Shown: positions 29,174 through 37,213 of the stretch, in pieces
How the letters are laid out: each line of letters begins with the position of its first letter
Numbering within the stretch: the stretch's first letter is position 1
Assembly (NCBI RefSeq): GCF_018449655.1
Contig: NZ_JAAVUX010000002.1
Span: 186,001-250,000 of the forward strand
Reading direction: 5' to 3'
Origin: Pseudomonas sp. dw_358
GTDB taxonomy: Bacteria; Pseudomonadota; Gammaproteobacteria; Pseudomonadales; Pseudomonadaceae
DNA: 64,000 nt
The notes under the pieces: model-generated
The model's input: the letters and a program-made list of their open reading frames with translations, nothing else
What the model was told of the DNA's origin: nothing
Databases searched by the model: none
Program-made: the position numbers and the translations under genes

Positions 29174-29840
29174 GGGCGGCATCTCGCGGGGCAGACGAAT
29201 GAATGACGCGTGCTGGATTGCCGAAGACGGTTACACCCGGCGGCACGTTATTGACGACTACCGAACCGATTCCAACGATGGCGCCGTCACCGATTACCAC
29301 ATTCTTGGCGATGGTGGCACGCGGGTGGATGGACACTCCCCGACCGACCCGGACCCCACCGGCCAGAAAGCTCATGGCGCCAATCTGGCAATGATCCCCT
29401 AGCACCACGTCGTGACCAAGGATGACGTAAGTGTCGAGGTAGGCAAACTCGCCGATCTGACAATCCACCGAGACCACCGCGCCAGGGGTTATAAACGAAC
29501 CCCGTCCGACGGTGGTGCGTGCGCCCATGGAGGAATGGCGTGTCTGGCTGATGAAGCGTGCACCCCGTTCAAGCAGAGGCGCCACCAGTTTTTCTCGCCA
29601 ATCGGGCAAGCCGACAGCGGGAATGAAATACTCATCCGCGCCAGGTACGTAATCCAATGGATTACCCAGGATCGGCACTTCAATATCAGCGGGAAGTTGC
29701 AGATCGAGCCGAGTGTCGAGAAAACCGATGATCTTGTACTCTGCCATGGCGACCGTGTCGGCCGTCAGTACGCTGTAGACAATACGTCCCAAGCCACCCG
29801 CACCAACGATCACCAAGGACTTGCGATGGGAGTCAGCCAA
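29166..29840 (-). CDS. NeuD/PglD-like sugar N-acyltransferase
   Basis: 224 residues: N-terminal nucleotide-sugar binding Rossmann part (LVIVGAGGLGRIVY) and C-terminal left-handed beta-helix (VGRGSFITPGAVVSVDCQIGE, ending FGNPARVI). Members transfer acetyl or longer acyl groups to the amino group of UDP- or dTDP-4-amino sugars. In this operon the donor could be the 3-hydroxyacyl-ACP made by the preceding genes. Overlaps the SDR gene by eight bases. Confidence 0.82.
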   Translation of the reverse strand: MADSHRKSLVIVGAGGLGRIVYSVLTADTVAMAEYKIIGFLDTRLDLQLPADIEVPILGNPLDYVPGADEYFIPAVGLPDWREKLVAPLLERGARFISQTRHSSMGARTTVGRGSFITPGAVVSVDCQIGEFAYLDTYVILGHDVVLGDHCQIGAMSFLAGGVRVGRGVSIHPRATIAKNVVIGDGAIVGIGSVVVNNVPPGVTVFGNPARVIHSSAPRDAAHG

Positions 29841-30582
29841 TGGTGTGCCCTCCGTCGAGAATCAGGGTAGTCCCAGTTATCCAACGGCTCGCAGGAGCAA
29901 GGAGAAATATCGCAGCATTCGCGACGTCCTCTGGTTCTCCAATCCCCAACGGATAGCGTGCGATGGTATCAGCCACCCCCCCCGTCGTGGCCTCGAGGGC
30001 GCGCAACATAGGGGTTTCAACAAACCCGGGCGCTAAACAATTGGCGCGAATGGCTTTCTTGGCCACTTCCATTGCCAGACACCGGGTCATCGACTCGATA
30101 GCTGCTTTGCTCGCTGAGTAAACAGCTACACCCTGTACGCCTATATGAGCCGCAATCGAGGAAATGAACACAATAGAGCCATTTTTCTGAATCGCATTGC
30201 GTTGCAGCAAATGCCGAGTCAGCAACAGCGGCCCCACAACGTTTGTATCCATCTGACTTTCGATGTGGGCGCGCGAGACCATGCGCACTGGCGCCAACGC
30301 TGCGTGCCCAGCGCAATGGACAAGCCCATCGATAACGCCAACGTCCTTGCTGAGTTGCTCGAGCTGAGCGTCGACAGACAGATCTGCCACAAAAGACCGA
30401 TGATGCCCCTGACCCATTTCCCTCAGGACTTCAGCCAGCCTTTGCTCGTTGCGCCCCGTCACTAAGACGGTTGCACCCGCTTCGGCACAACTCAGCGCTA
30501 TCTGCCGGCCAATGCCCGAGGAGCCACCGGTGACGAGCACTGTTTTGCCACTCAAACTGAAATTTTCAAGAACAGCAGGCAT
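29833..30582 (-). CDS. SDR-family 3-oxoacyl-ACP reductase-like protein
   Basis: 249-residue classical short-chain dehydrogenase: cofactor loop TGGSSGIG (18-25), catalytic Ser142, Tyr155 and Lys159 (YSASK), and the C-terminal LDGGHTIG. Closest in form to FabG-type reductases. Lying 9 bases after a ketoacyl synthase and an ACP, it most likely reduces the beta-keto group to a 3-hydroxyacyl-ACP. Viosamine islands of P. syringae contain an equivalent dehydrogenase. Base composition is slightly less GC-rich here than in the flg genes (by eye), which would fit transfer of the cassette. Confidence 0.82.
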   Translation of the reverse strand: MPAVLENFSLSGKTVLVTGGSSGIGRQIALSCAEAGATVLVTGRNEQRLAEVLREMGQGHHRSFVADLSVDAQLEQLSKDVGVIDGLVHCAGHAALAPVRMVSRAHIESQMDTNVVGPLLLTRHLLQRNAIQKNGSIVFISSIAAHIGVQGVAVYSASKAAIESMTRCLAMEVAKKAIRANCLAPGFVETPMLRALEATTGGVADTIARYPLGIGEPEDVANAAIFLLAPASRWITGTTLILDGGHTIG

Positions 30583-30591
30583 AAGCGTTAC

Positions 30592-31629
30592 TCAAGATTC
30601 GATCAAGGCCGGAAATTTGGCGTTCTCGATGTCCACCAGGCAAGTGCCCCAGGACAGACCGATACCGAAGCCGCAAAGGATCAGGCGGTTAAGCCCGGCA
30701 CCTAGTTGCTCATGGATACGCGCGGTCATGGTGACCGGCAACGACGCGCCACTGGTGTTACCGAAATCGCGTAACGTCGATGGCACTTTTTCCGGCTCCA
30801 GCCCCAGTTTCTTGCGGATGGTCTCGTTGATCATCCGGTTGGCCTGGTGAAAGATGAAATAGTCGACGCTGTCGATGGGGGCACTGGCGTACTCAAGCAA
30901 AGACTTGACCGCCGGCGGCACTCGCTGGGTCGAGAAGCTCAACACGGCCGGACCGTCCAGGACCAGATCCACGGCACGACGCCAATGATCGAATTCGCCG
31001 TTTTTGAACTGCACCAGATGCTGCGGGGCGACCGGCTCGCGACTACCGCCCACCGGCAGAATGATTGCCTTGTGGCCGCTGCCATCGCTGTTCAGATCGA
31101 AATACATGGGCGGCGCGCTGGTGTCGAACTCCAACGCCGTTGCCGTCCCCGCATCGGAGAACAGCGGGTCGTTGAAGGTGCCGGCTTTGTCACCCACCAG
31201 CACCAGGCCTTTCTTCACGCCGCCCGCAGCGATCATCGAGCCCAGCAGGTGCAGGCCGAACGGATAGGCTGAGCAGCCAAGATTGACGTCAAAGGCAATG
31301 GTGCCCGTGGAGAGTCCGAGACGATCCTGCAAAATGATCGCGGTCGAAGGCGCGAGGTAATCAGGGGATTGGGTTACCACGATCAACGCATCAATGTCGG
31401 CGCGGTTCCACTCCAGGGTATCCAGCAGCTTCTCGGTGGCGTCGAAGGCCAAGTCAGAAAAACATTGCCAGTCATGGGAGAGCCGCCGCAACTCAATACC
31501 GATATTGCGCACGAGGCGCTCACGATCGGCGCGGATCTCTGGACGGCAGTCAGTCAGGTTGGAGACGACACGCTTGGGCACGCAGGTCGCCATGCCAGCG
31601 AAGCGCACATTGTTCAAGGTCGCTTGCAT
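30592..31629 (-). CDS. 3-oxoacyl-ACP synthase III, glycan operon copy
   Basis: 345-residue FabH-type synthase with the full canonical triad: Cys119 (NLGCSAYPFG), His261 (FHQANRM) and Asn291 (GNTSGAS). It lies six bases after the ACP gene, so it probably condenses an acyl-CoA with malonyl on that dedicated ACP to give a short 3-oxoacyl chain. It is distinct from the FabH-like gene at 11384, whose His motif is HQGS. Confidence 0.87.
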   Translation of the reverse strand: MQATLNNVRFAGMATCVPKRVVSNLTDCRPEIRADRERLVRNIGIELRRLSHDWQCFSDLAFDATEKLLDTLEWNRADIDALIVVTQSPDYLAPSTAIILQDRLGLSTGTIAFDVNLGCSAYPFGLHLLGSMIAAGGVKKGLVLVGDKAGTFNDPLFSDAGTATALEFDTSAPPMYFDLNSDGSGHKAIILPVGGSREPVAPQHLVQFKNGEFDHWRRAVDLVLDGPAVLSFSTQRVPPAVKSLLEYASAPIDSVDYFIFHQANRMINETIRKKLGLEPEKVPSTLRDFGNTSGASLPVTMTARIHEQLGAGLNRLILCGFGIGLSWGTCLVDIENAKFPALIES

Positions 31630-31635
31630 AATGCC

Positions 31636-31863
31636 TTACTCCGCTTGAGACAACGCATACAGTTGGGCAATGGTCTCCACGCTGTATAGGTTATCTCCCG
31701 TAATGGCCTTGCCATATTCCATGTCGAACATGACGATCACACCCAGGGCTGCCAGCGAATCCCACTCGGGGAGTTCGCGAAATCTGGTTTCAGGAGTCAC
31801 TTCCACAGGCTCCTGGAAGTCAGTCGCGGTGAGGAAGTTTTCAATGAATTGTTCTTGACTCAT
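31636..31863 (-). CDS. Acyl carrier protein
   Basis: 75-residue acidic protein with the phosphopantetheine attachment Ser36 in the DSL motif (EWDSLAALG). Start at 31863 with GGAG ten bases upstream; the earlier in-frame codons look non-coding. It sits between the aminotransferase and the KAS III gene, as the private carrier for the acyl group put on the amino sugar. Confidence 0.88.
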   Translation of the reverse strand: MSQEQFIENFLTATDFQEPVEVTPETRFRELPEWDSLAALGVIVMFDMEYGKAITGDNLYSVETIAQLYALSQAE

Positions 31864-31925
31864 GACTCGACTACTCCAAGTTGATCTCATTCGATTTATT
31901 CACGGCGCAACGACCCACTTCTACG

Positions 31926-33062
31926 CTAGCTGACCTTCCTCACCCGATTGACCAAGGCGCCCTCCCGCACGATGGCCACGATCCTGGCCACGTCTTCGGC
32001 GGCAAGGTCCGGATAGATCGGCAAGCACACCACCTGACTGGCAATCTTCTGCGCCCGCGGCCACGGCGGCTCACGCAGATCCGACATTTCCCGATACGGG
32101 CCCATCTCGGTAATCAAGGGGTAGAAATAGCGCCGCGCATGAATCTGCTGATCGCGAAGGCGCTGGTACAGCCCGTCCCGAGTGAGGGGGTAGTCGTCGC
32201 CCACCAGCACTGGAAAGTAGGAATAATTGGAGCCCTTCTGCCGCACTTTCAAACGCAGGCCCGGCACATCCGCCAGCAGTTCGCGATATAAGCCGTCGAC
32301 TTCCTGGCGGCGCTGCAAGGCAGCGTCGATGTGCTGCAACTGCAGCATGCCGAAGGCGGCGTTGATCTCGCTCATTTTGCCGTTGATGCCCGGCGTCACC
32401 ACCGTGACTTCGTCGGTAAAGCCGAAGTTGCGCAGGTGGTCGATATGCTGTTTGGTGGCGGCGTCGGGGCTGATGATCGCGCCGCCTTCGAAGGTGTTGA
32501 AGACCTTGGTCGCGTGCAGGCTGAGGACGCTGAGATCGCCGTGGCGCAGGATGCTGCCGCCGGCATCGTCCTTCACGCCGAAGGCATGGGCTGCGTCGTA
32601 GATCAGCTTCAGGCCATGGCGATCGGCCACGGCTTTCAATGCCTCGACATCGCAGGCGCGGCCGTAGCAATGCACCGGCATGATAGCGGTGGTGCGCGGT
32701 GTGATCGCCGCCTCTACCGCTGCCGGGTCAAGATTGAAGGTGTCTTCATCGACGTCCACGAACACCGGCGTCAGGCGGTTCCACAGCAACGCATGAGCGG
32801 TGGCCACGAACGAATAAGGCGTGGTAATGACTTCGCCCTGCACGTGCAAGGCCTGCAAGGCGGTGATCAAGGCCAGGGTGCCGTTGGCAAACAGCGACAG
32901 GTGTTCGACGCCAAGGTATGTGGCCAGCGCCACTTCCAGCTGCTGGTGAAACTGCCCGTTGTTGGTCAGTTGCTTGCTCGCCCAGATCTGTTCCAGGTAC
33001 GGAATGAACTGCTCCAGGGGCGGCAGCAGCGGACTCGTCACCGTGATCACTTTATTTTTCAA
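31926..33062 (-). CDS. vioA: DegT/DnrJ/EryC1-family sugar aminotransferase (VioA-like)
   Basis: 378-residue PLP enzyme with the catalytic Lys186 (HATKVFNTFEGG) and the cofactor-contacting Asp156 (IYDAAHAFGV). The family converts 4-keto-6-deoxy nucleotide sugars to 4-amino sugars; the sequence style is that of VioA/RffA enzymes, which would make dTDP-viosamine. RmlA and RmlB, which supply the keto sugar, are not in the window. First gene of the ten-gene operon, about 115 bases downstream of a sigma-54 promoter. The symbol is by analogy with P. syringae. Confidence 0.82.
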   Translation of the reverse strand: MKNKVITVTSPLLPPLEQFIPYLEQIWASKQLTNNGQFHQQLEVALATYLGVEHLSLFANGTLALITALQALHVQGEVITTPYSFVATAHALLWNRLTPVFVDVDEDTFNLDPAAVEAAITPRTTAIMPVHCYGRACDVEALKAVADRHGLKLIYDAAHAFGVKDDAGGSILRHGDLSVLSLHATKVFNTFEGGAIISPDAATKQHIDHLRNFGFTDEVTVVTPGINGKMSEINAAFGMLQLQHIDAALQRRQEVDGLYRELLADVPGLRLKVRQKGSNYSYFPVLVGDDYPLTRDGLYQRLRDQQIHARRYFYPLITEMGPYREMSDLREPPWPRAQKIASQVVCLPIYPDLAAEDVARIVAIVREGALVNRVRKVS

Positions 33063-33188
33063 TCAAGCACACCCTTCCGGACTGGATACTCAACGGGACC
33101 TTGGCTGCAGCGTGCCTTGGCGGTGGTGTCGGATTCCTGCACGTCTTTGTGTCAGGAAAATAACGTTTCAACCCATTGTCGAGATTAG

Positions 33189-33204
33189 TGCAAAAAACTG
33201 GCCA
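33189..33204 (-). promoter_or_regulatory. Sigma-54 promoter for the glycan operon
   Basis: Minus strand TGGCCAG-N4-TTGCA with GG-N10-GC exact. It is the only such match that I found in the 212-base gap before vioA. If used, the glycan operon is read with the RpoN-dependent flagellar genes. Confidence 0.65.
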
Positions 33205-33274
33205 CAAATCATTGAGCGGTGTATCTCGCTGATTTATCGATTGAAATAAATATTTGAAAGAACAGGGGCGTCAA

Positions 33275-33463
33275 TCATCGGGGACGGCAACCGGCGTTGG
33301 ACCAGGGCCCGGAGGACTTGACGTAATGAGGGCCGGGATCGACCTGAGTGCAGATATAGCGGCCGGTGGCGAGGCTTTGATAGCGATACCAGGGCGCCGG
33401 GGCGGCCAGGACGAGGGGAGGGAGTGTCAAAAAAAAGAAGAGGATCAGGGTAAGGCGGCGCAC
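33275..33463 (-). CDS. Small secreted protein of unknown function
   Basis: 62 residues from a GTG start: a basic start, a strongly hydrophobic segment and an Ala cleavage site (LILFFFLTLPPLVLAA), then about 42 mature residues with two cysteines (YICTQ and SNAGC) that could form one disulfide. The protein looks genuine because the signal peptide and the mature part are coherent and the gene sits alone between flgE and the glycan operon. I do not recognise a family. The ribosome site is weak. Confidence 0.6.
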   Translation of the reverse strand: MRRLTLILFFFLTLPPLVLAAPAPWYRYQSLATGRYICTQVDPGPHYVKSSGPWSNAGCRPR

Positions 33464-33508
33464 TTCGGGGCCCCTTTTGGTCCGTATGGAAATTCGCGCT
33501 GTCAGGTT

Positions 33509-33558
33509 CCCGAGCAAGCTCGGTCCTGCGGGTAACTGCAGGATCGAGCTTGCTCGGG
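33509..33558. repeat. Paired palindromic repeat, family A copy 4
   Basis: Arms 33509-33529 and 33538-33558, 21 bp with one mismatch, and the shortest loop of the family (8 bp). It lies just upstream of the small secreted protein gene, between it and the flgE terminator. Confidence 0.88.
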
Positions 33559-33597
33559 GACCCGGCACCATGGTTTCGGGTCGTCGCCCCGGCCAAC

Positions 33598-33621
33598 AAA
33601 AAAGGCCGGCGAACCGGCCCT
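33598..33621 (-). terminator. Terminator of flgBCDE
   Basis: Stem GGCCGG/CCGGCC with a TTCG tetraloop and a T-run on the minus strand, 19 bases after the flgE stop. Confidence 0.9.
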
Positions 33622-33638
33622 TCTCGTCTAACCGATCA

Positions 33639-34955
33639 TCAGGTCATCTGAATCAGCGTCTGCATGATGGTGCTCTGGGTCGAAATGGTCTTCGCGTTCG
33701 CCTGATAGTTGCTCTGTTCCTTGATCAGGTTGACCAGCTCGGAGGTCAGGTCGACGTTCGACTCCTCCAGCGACTCGGAGGTCAGGCTGCCCATGGTGCC
33801 GGTCGCCGGAGTACCAATCACCGGCACACCCGAAGCGTAGGTCTCTTTCCAGTCAGTACCACCGGCTGGCGCCAGGCCCTGCACGTTGGCGAAGTTGGCC
33901 ATCGCCACCTGGCCGATGGTCTTGCTCTGGCCGTTGGTGAAGTTGGCGAACAGCACACCGGTGCTGTCGACCGACAGGCCCGACAGTTCACCCGTGGCGT
34001 AACCGTCCTGGGTCTTGGCCGAGGTCGCGGACGACGCGTTGTACTGGGTAGCTTTGAGCAGGTCGACTTTCACACCGGTGGTGCTGGCGTTGGCGCCGTT
34101 GGCAGCCCAGGTACCATCCGAGGCTTCGGTCGCAGGCACCCAGTTGGTCAGCGAGAAGGTCTTGTCGGCGTTGACCGTCAGGCCGCCGGTGACCGCGCCG
34201 GCCGTGAGGGCGGTGGTGTCCAGCGAGCCGTCGGAGTTGAACGACACCGAGTTGGCCAGCGGCGTGGTGGACGTCGGGTCGGCCGGGTTGCGGCCATCGA
34301 CCGTGGTGTACATGGTCCACGCGTTGTTGGCGCTGTTCTTCACGAAGTACTGGTTGAGCTGGTGCGCGTTGCCCTGGCTGTCGTAAGTGTCGGTGTTGAA
34401 GGTGTAGTTATAGCTGTTGACGTTCGTGGCGTCGAAGACCGAAACGGTCGGGTCGGCGTCGCTGGAATCCAGGTTGATGGTTTCCGCGATGCTGGAGGTG
34501 GCCTTCGGCGACAGGTTCGAGCTGTCGATTTTCAGGTTGGTCAGCGAGCCGGTCTGTACGGTGCCGTTGACGGCGTTGTAGCCCTGCACGTTGGCGCCAC
34601 TGGTGGTGGTGATGTAGCCTTCCTTGTCGGTATTGAACGTACCGTTACGGGTGTATTCCTTGGTGCCGTTGGCGCTGAGCACGAAGAAACCACTGCCGTT
34701 GATGGCCATGTCCAGAGCCTGACCGGTGGAGCTGATGGTGCCCTGGGTAAATTCCTGGGACACAGCAGCAGTGGTCACACCCGTGCCGTTGGTGGTCTTG
34801 CCAGCGGTGGCCGCCAGGGAAGCGGCGTACTGGTCGGCGAACTCGGTGCGCGAGGCCTTGAAACCGGTGGTGGCAACGTTGGCAATGTTGTTGCCGGTGA
34901 CGTCGAGGGATTTCTGTGCAGCAGAGAGCCCGCTAAGGCCGATATTGAAAGACAT
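33639..34955 (-). CDS. flgE: Flagellar hook protein FlgE
   Basis: Hook subunit, 438 residues. N-terminal rod/hook motif (SFNIGLSGLSAAQKSL, NNIANVATTGFK) and C-terminal LIKEQSNYQANAKTISTQS helix are conserved. Last gene of flgBCDE; a terminator follows. In most pseudomonads flgF comes directly after flgE, but here the 12-kb glycan region separates them. Confidence 0.98.
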   Translation of the reverse strand: MSFNIGLSGLSAAQKSLDVTGNNIANVATTGFKASRTEFADQYAASLAATAGKTTNGTGVTTAAVSQEFTQGTISSTGQALDMAINGSGFFVLSANGTKEYTRNGTFNTDKEGYITTTSGANVQGYNAVNGTVQTGSLTNLKIDSSNLSPKATSSIAETINLDSSDADPTVSVFDATNVNSYNYTFNTDTYDSQGNAHQLNQYFVKNSANNAWTMYTTVDGRNPADPTSTTPLANSVSFNSDGSLDTTALTAGAVTGGLTVNADKTFSLTNWVPATEASDGTWAANGANASTTGVKVDLLKATQYNASSATSAKTQDGYATGELSGLSVDSTGVLFANFTNGQSKTIGQVAMANFANVQGLAPAGGTDWKETYASGVPVIGTPATGTMGSLTSESLEESNVDLTSELVNLIKEQSNYQANAKTISTQSTIMQTLIQMT

Positions 34956-34985
34956 GTGTCGACTCCTTATGCCGTTAGCCGGCTC

Positions 34986-35693
34986 TTAAATACCGATGGA
35001 TTGAACTTTGGACAGAGCAACGCTGCCCTGACCAGCCAGATTGAGCGTCATGTCCCCACCGCTGGTGGTGGCCATGGTCACGCTGTTTACCGTTGCCGGC
35101 AGGTACGTCAGCATGTCGGTGGCGGTGCCATTGATGGCCGACGATGCCTTGAAGGTGTAGGTACCGGCGGTGACGGCAGCGCCGCTGTCGTCGTTGCCAT
35201 CCCAGGTGAAGCTCTGCGAGCCGGGGGCCGAAGCACCCAGGTCGAGGGTGCGCACCAGGGAACCCGACGAGTTATAGATGCTCACGGTGTTGTCGGTGCT
35301 GCTGCCGGTCACGGCCACCGAGCCGGTCAGGCCCTTGGTCGGGTCGACGATGGCGGTGCTGCTCTGCGCGATCACCGAACGGCCGACCAGTGCCGAAGCT
35401 TGCAAGGCCTGGGAGGACGCGACGGAGCTGGTGATCGAGCTGACCGAGGTGTTCAGGTTCTGCAGGCTTTCAACACTGCTGAACTGCGCCAGCTGGCTCA
35501 CGAACGTGGTGTTGTCCTGTGGGTCCAGCGGGTTCTGGTTTTTCATCTGGGTAACCAGCAACTGCAGGAACGCATCCTTGCCCAGGGCGGTAGTGCCCGT
35601 GGTGCTGGCAGGGGTGCTGGCTGCGGTCGATGACGCTTGTAACTGCGCAAGTACGGAAGATCCGACGCTGCTGGTGCTGTCTGTAGTGCTCAT
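34986..35693 (-). CDS. flgD: Hook-cap assembly protein FlgD
   Basis: Scaffold that caps the growing hook. 235 residues with the family motif KDAFLQLLVTQMKNQNPLDP near residue 40 and the FlgD Ig-like and tudor-like C-terminal region. Thirty bases before flgE, 21 bases after flgC. Confidence 0.97.
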   Translation of the reverse strand: MSTTDSTSSVGSSVLAQLQASSTAASTPASTTGTTALGKDAFLQLLVTQMKNQNPLDPQDNTTFVSQLAQFSSVESLQNLNTSVSSITSSVASSQALQASALVGRSVIAQSSTAIVDPTKGLTGSVAVTGSSTDNTVSIYNSSGSLVRTLDLGASAPGSQSFTWDGNDDSGAAVTAGTYTFKASSAINGTATDMLTYLPATVNSVTMATTSGGDMTLNLAGQGSVALSKVQSIGI

Positions 35694-35714
35694 GGTTTAG
35701 CTACGCCTCTAGAG

Positions 35715-36167
35715 TTACTGACCCAGGGTCAGGACCTTCTGCATCATGGTTTTTGCGGTGTTCATGAGATCCGCGTTGGTCTGGAAGGAACGGCTGGCAG
35801 AGATCATGTCAGCCATTTCCGAGACCACGTTGACGTTGGGGTAATACACATAACCGTCTTTGTTGGCCGCGGGCGAGTTGGGCTCGTAGCGCGGCTCGAG
35901 GTTGCTCTGGTCTTCGACGATGCCGGCCACTTTCACGCCGGAACCGGAGGCGTCCTGGTCCTGGAACAGCGACTGGCTTTCCTGGGCGCCGCTGCTGGTC
36001 TGGTCCTGGAACACCGTGGAAAACACCGGGTGCCGGGCGCGGTAAGTCTTGTCCAGGCTCGAAGACACGGTCTCGGCGTTGGCGATGTTACTGGCGACGG
36101 TGTTCAGGCGAGTGGTTTGAGCACTCATGCCGGTACCGGCGATGTTGAAAACACTGGCTAAGGACAT
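35715..36167 (-). CDS. flgC: Flagellar proximal rod protein FlgC
   Basis: 150 residues with the rod N-terminal motif (SLASVFNIAGTGMSAQTTRLNT) and the VNVVSEMADMISASRSFQTN C-terminal helix. Three bases after the flgB stop, so translationally linked. Confidence 0.97.
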   Translation of the reverse strand: MSLASVFNIAGTGMSAQTTRLNTVASNIANAETVSSSLDKTYRARHPVFSTVFQDQTSSGAQESQSLFQDQDASGSGVKVAGIVEDQSNLEPRYEPNSPAANKDGYVYYPNVNVVSEMADMISASRSFQTNADLMNTAKTMMQKVLTLGQ

Positions 36168-36170
36168 GGG

Positions 36171-36581
36171 TTACTCTCCGCGAATGGCTGAAACCAGCCC
36201 TTTGAATTTGGCGTTAAGCAAGGTGAAGCTGGCGTTGAAACCCACCGAGTTCTGCGCGTAGTCGGCTTGCTCGATCTGGGTGTCCACGGTGTTCTGGTCC
36301 AGCGAAGGCTGCGTCGAATTGCGGTACTTCAAGGTCGAATCAGCCAGGCCATCGAAACCCGAAGCTTCGATGTGGTTGGCGTTGGTCACGTCGAGGCCGA
36401 AAGCGCCTTTGGTGGTCTTCTCGGCCTGCGCCGCCAGCACTTCGGAAAAATCCATGTCCCGCGCCTTGTAGCCCGGGGTGTCAGCGTTGGCGATGTTATT
36501 GGCCAGGACCTCGGCGCGCTGGGCGCGGAAGTTCAAGGCCTGTTGACTGATGCCGAGCGCTTTGTCGAAGTTGATGCTCAT
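36171..36581 (-). CDS. flgB: Flagellar proximal rod protein FlgB
   Basis: 136 residues starting MSINFDKALGISQQAL, with ANNIANADTPGYKARDMDF as in all FlgB proteins. An in-frame extension upstream of 36581 crosses the sigma-54 promoter and is not coding. First gene of flgBCDE. Confidence 0.97.
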   Translation of the reverse strand: MSINFDKALGISQQALNFRAQRAEVLANNIANADTPGYKARDMDFSEVLAAQAEKTTKGAFGLDVTNANHIEASGFDGLADSTLKYRNSTQPSLDQNTVDTQIEQADYAQNSVGFNASFTLLNAKFKGLVSAIRGE

Positions 36582-36638
36582 GTCGTGGATCCTGTGCGGC
36601 GGAACTGACGTGATGAAAAGTTTCTCTATCTTGGGTAT

Positions 36639-36654
36639 AGCAACCGGCGTGCCA
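36639..36654 (-). promoter_or_regulatory. Sigma-54 promoter of flgBCDE
   Basis: A perfect match on the minus strand: TGGCACG-N4-TTGCT. About 57-73 bases upstream of the flgB ATG. This is the best of the sigma-54 sites in the window. Confidence 0.93.
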
Positions 36655-36919
36655 ACTCTTGAAGCCACCGGTTTTGCTGGGTTTGCGGGCTGTCTGCAAG
36701 CCTTTTGCCGCTGACCGGCAAGCGGCAATGCCAGAAAAGCGGCAAGCGTTGTCCGGTTGGCGCCAGCAAAGCGGCAATGGCGACCCAGGTGTATTGCCGG
36801 TTGCAGGAGGTGTGCCAGTAGCGAGGGGATGCCGATGGCATTTCAAAGGGAGGGCGGGCGTGCGCGAAGTTCTTCACCCATCAACTTTGCCACCTGGAGA
36901 CCTTGGCTTGGCAATCACC

Positions 36920-36984
36920 GCAGGACCGAGCTTGCGCGGGAAGAAAGCGGCGCGGTATCTGTTCCCGAGCAAGCTCGGTCCTAC
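36920..36984. repeat. Paired palindromic repeat, family A copy 5
   Basis: Arms 36920-36940 and 36964-36984, 21 bp with two mismatches, loop 23 bp. Apart from this and the flgB promoter, I see no gene in the 632 bases between flgB and the sulfotransferase remnant. Confidence 0.85.
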
Positions 36985-37213
36985 AGGTGAGCCGCTACTT
37001 AGAGGTCCCGCTACGGGAACAAGCTGTTCGCGAACAGGCAGACCTCATCGGGCTCATGGGCAACTCCGATCAGGTGGTCAGGCACAGCTCATCCCCTTGG
37101 GGACTTGTACAGAGAATGCCTACGAGCCATTGTACTGGGGGCCCTCTGTTGGCCTGCCTTTTCACCAAGCGTGGCTTGGTAATCGAAAATTTCTACTGCG
37201 TACGGACAAGCGA

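Noticed and set aside
33234..33599. A 121-residue minus-strand frame before the glycan operon.
   Set aside because: It overlaps the small secreted protein in another frame and runs through a palindromic repeat and a terminator.
36659..37213. A 185-codon upstream extension of the sulfotransferase frame.
   Set aside because: It crosses the flgB sigma-54 promoter and a paired palindrome, and looks non-coding. The PAPS loop follows directly after the ATG at 37214.
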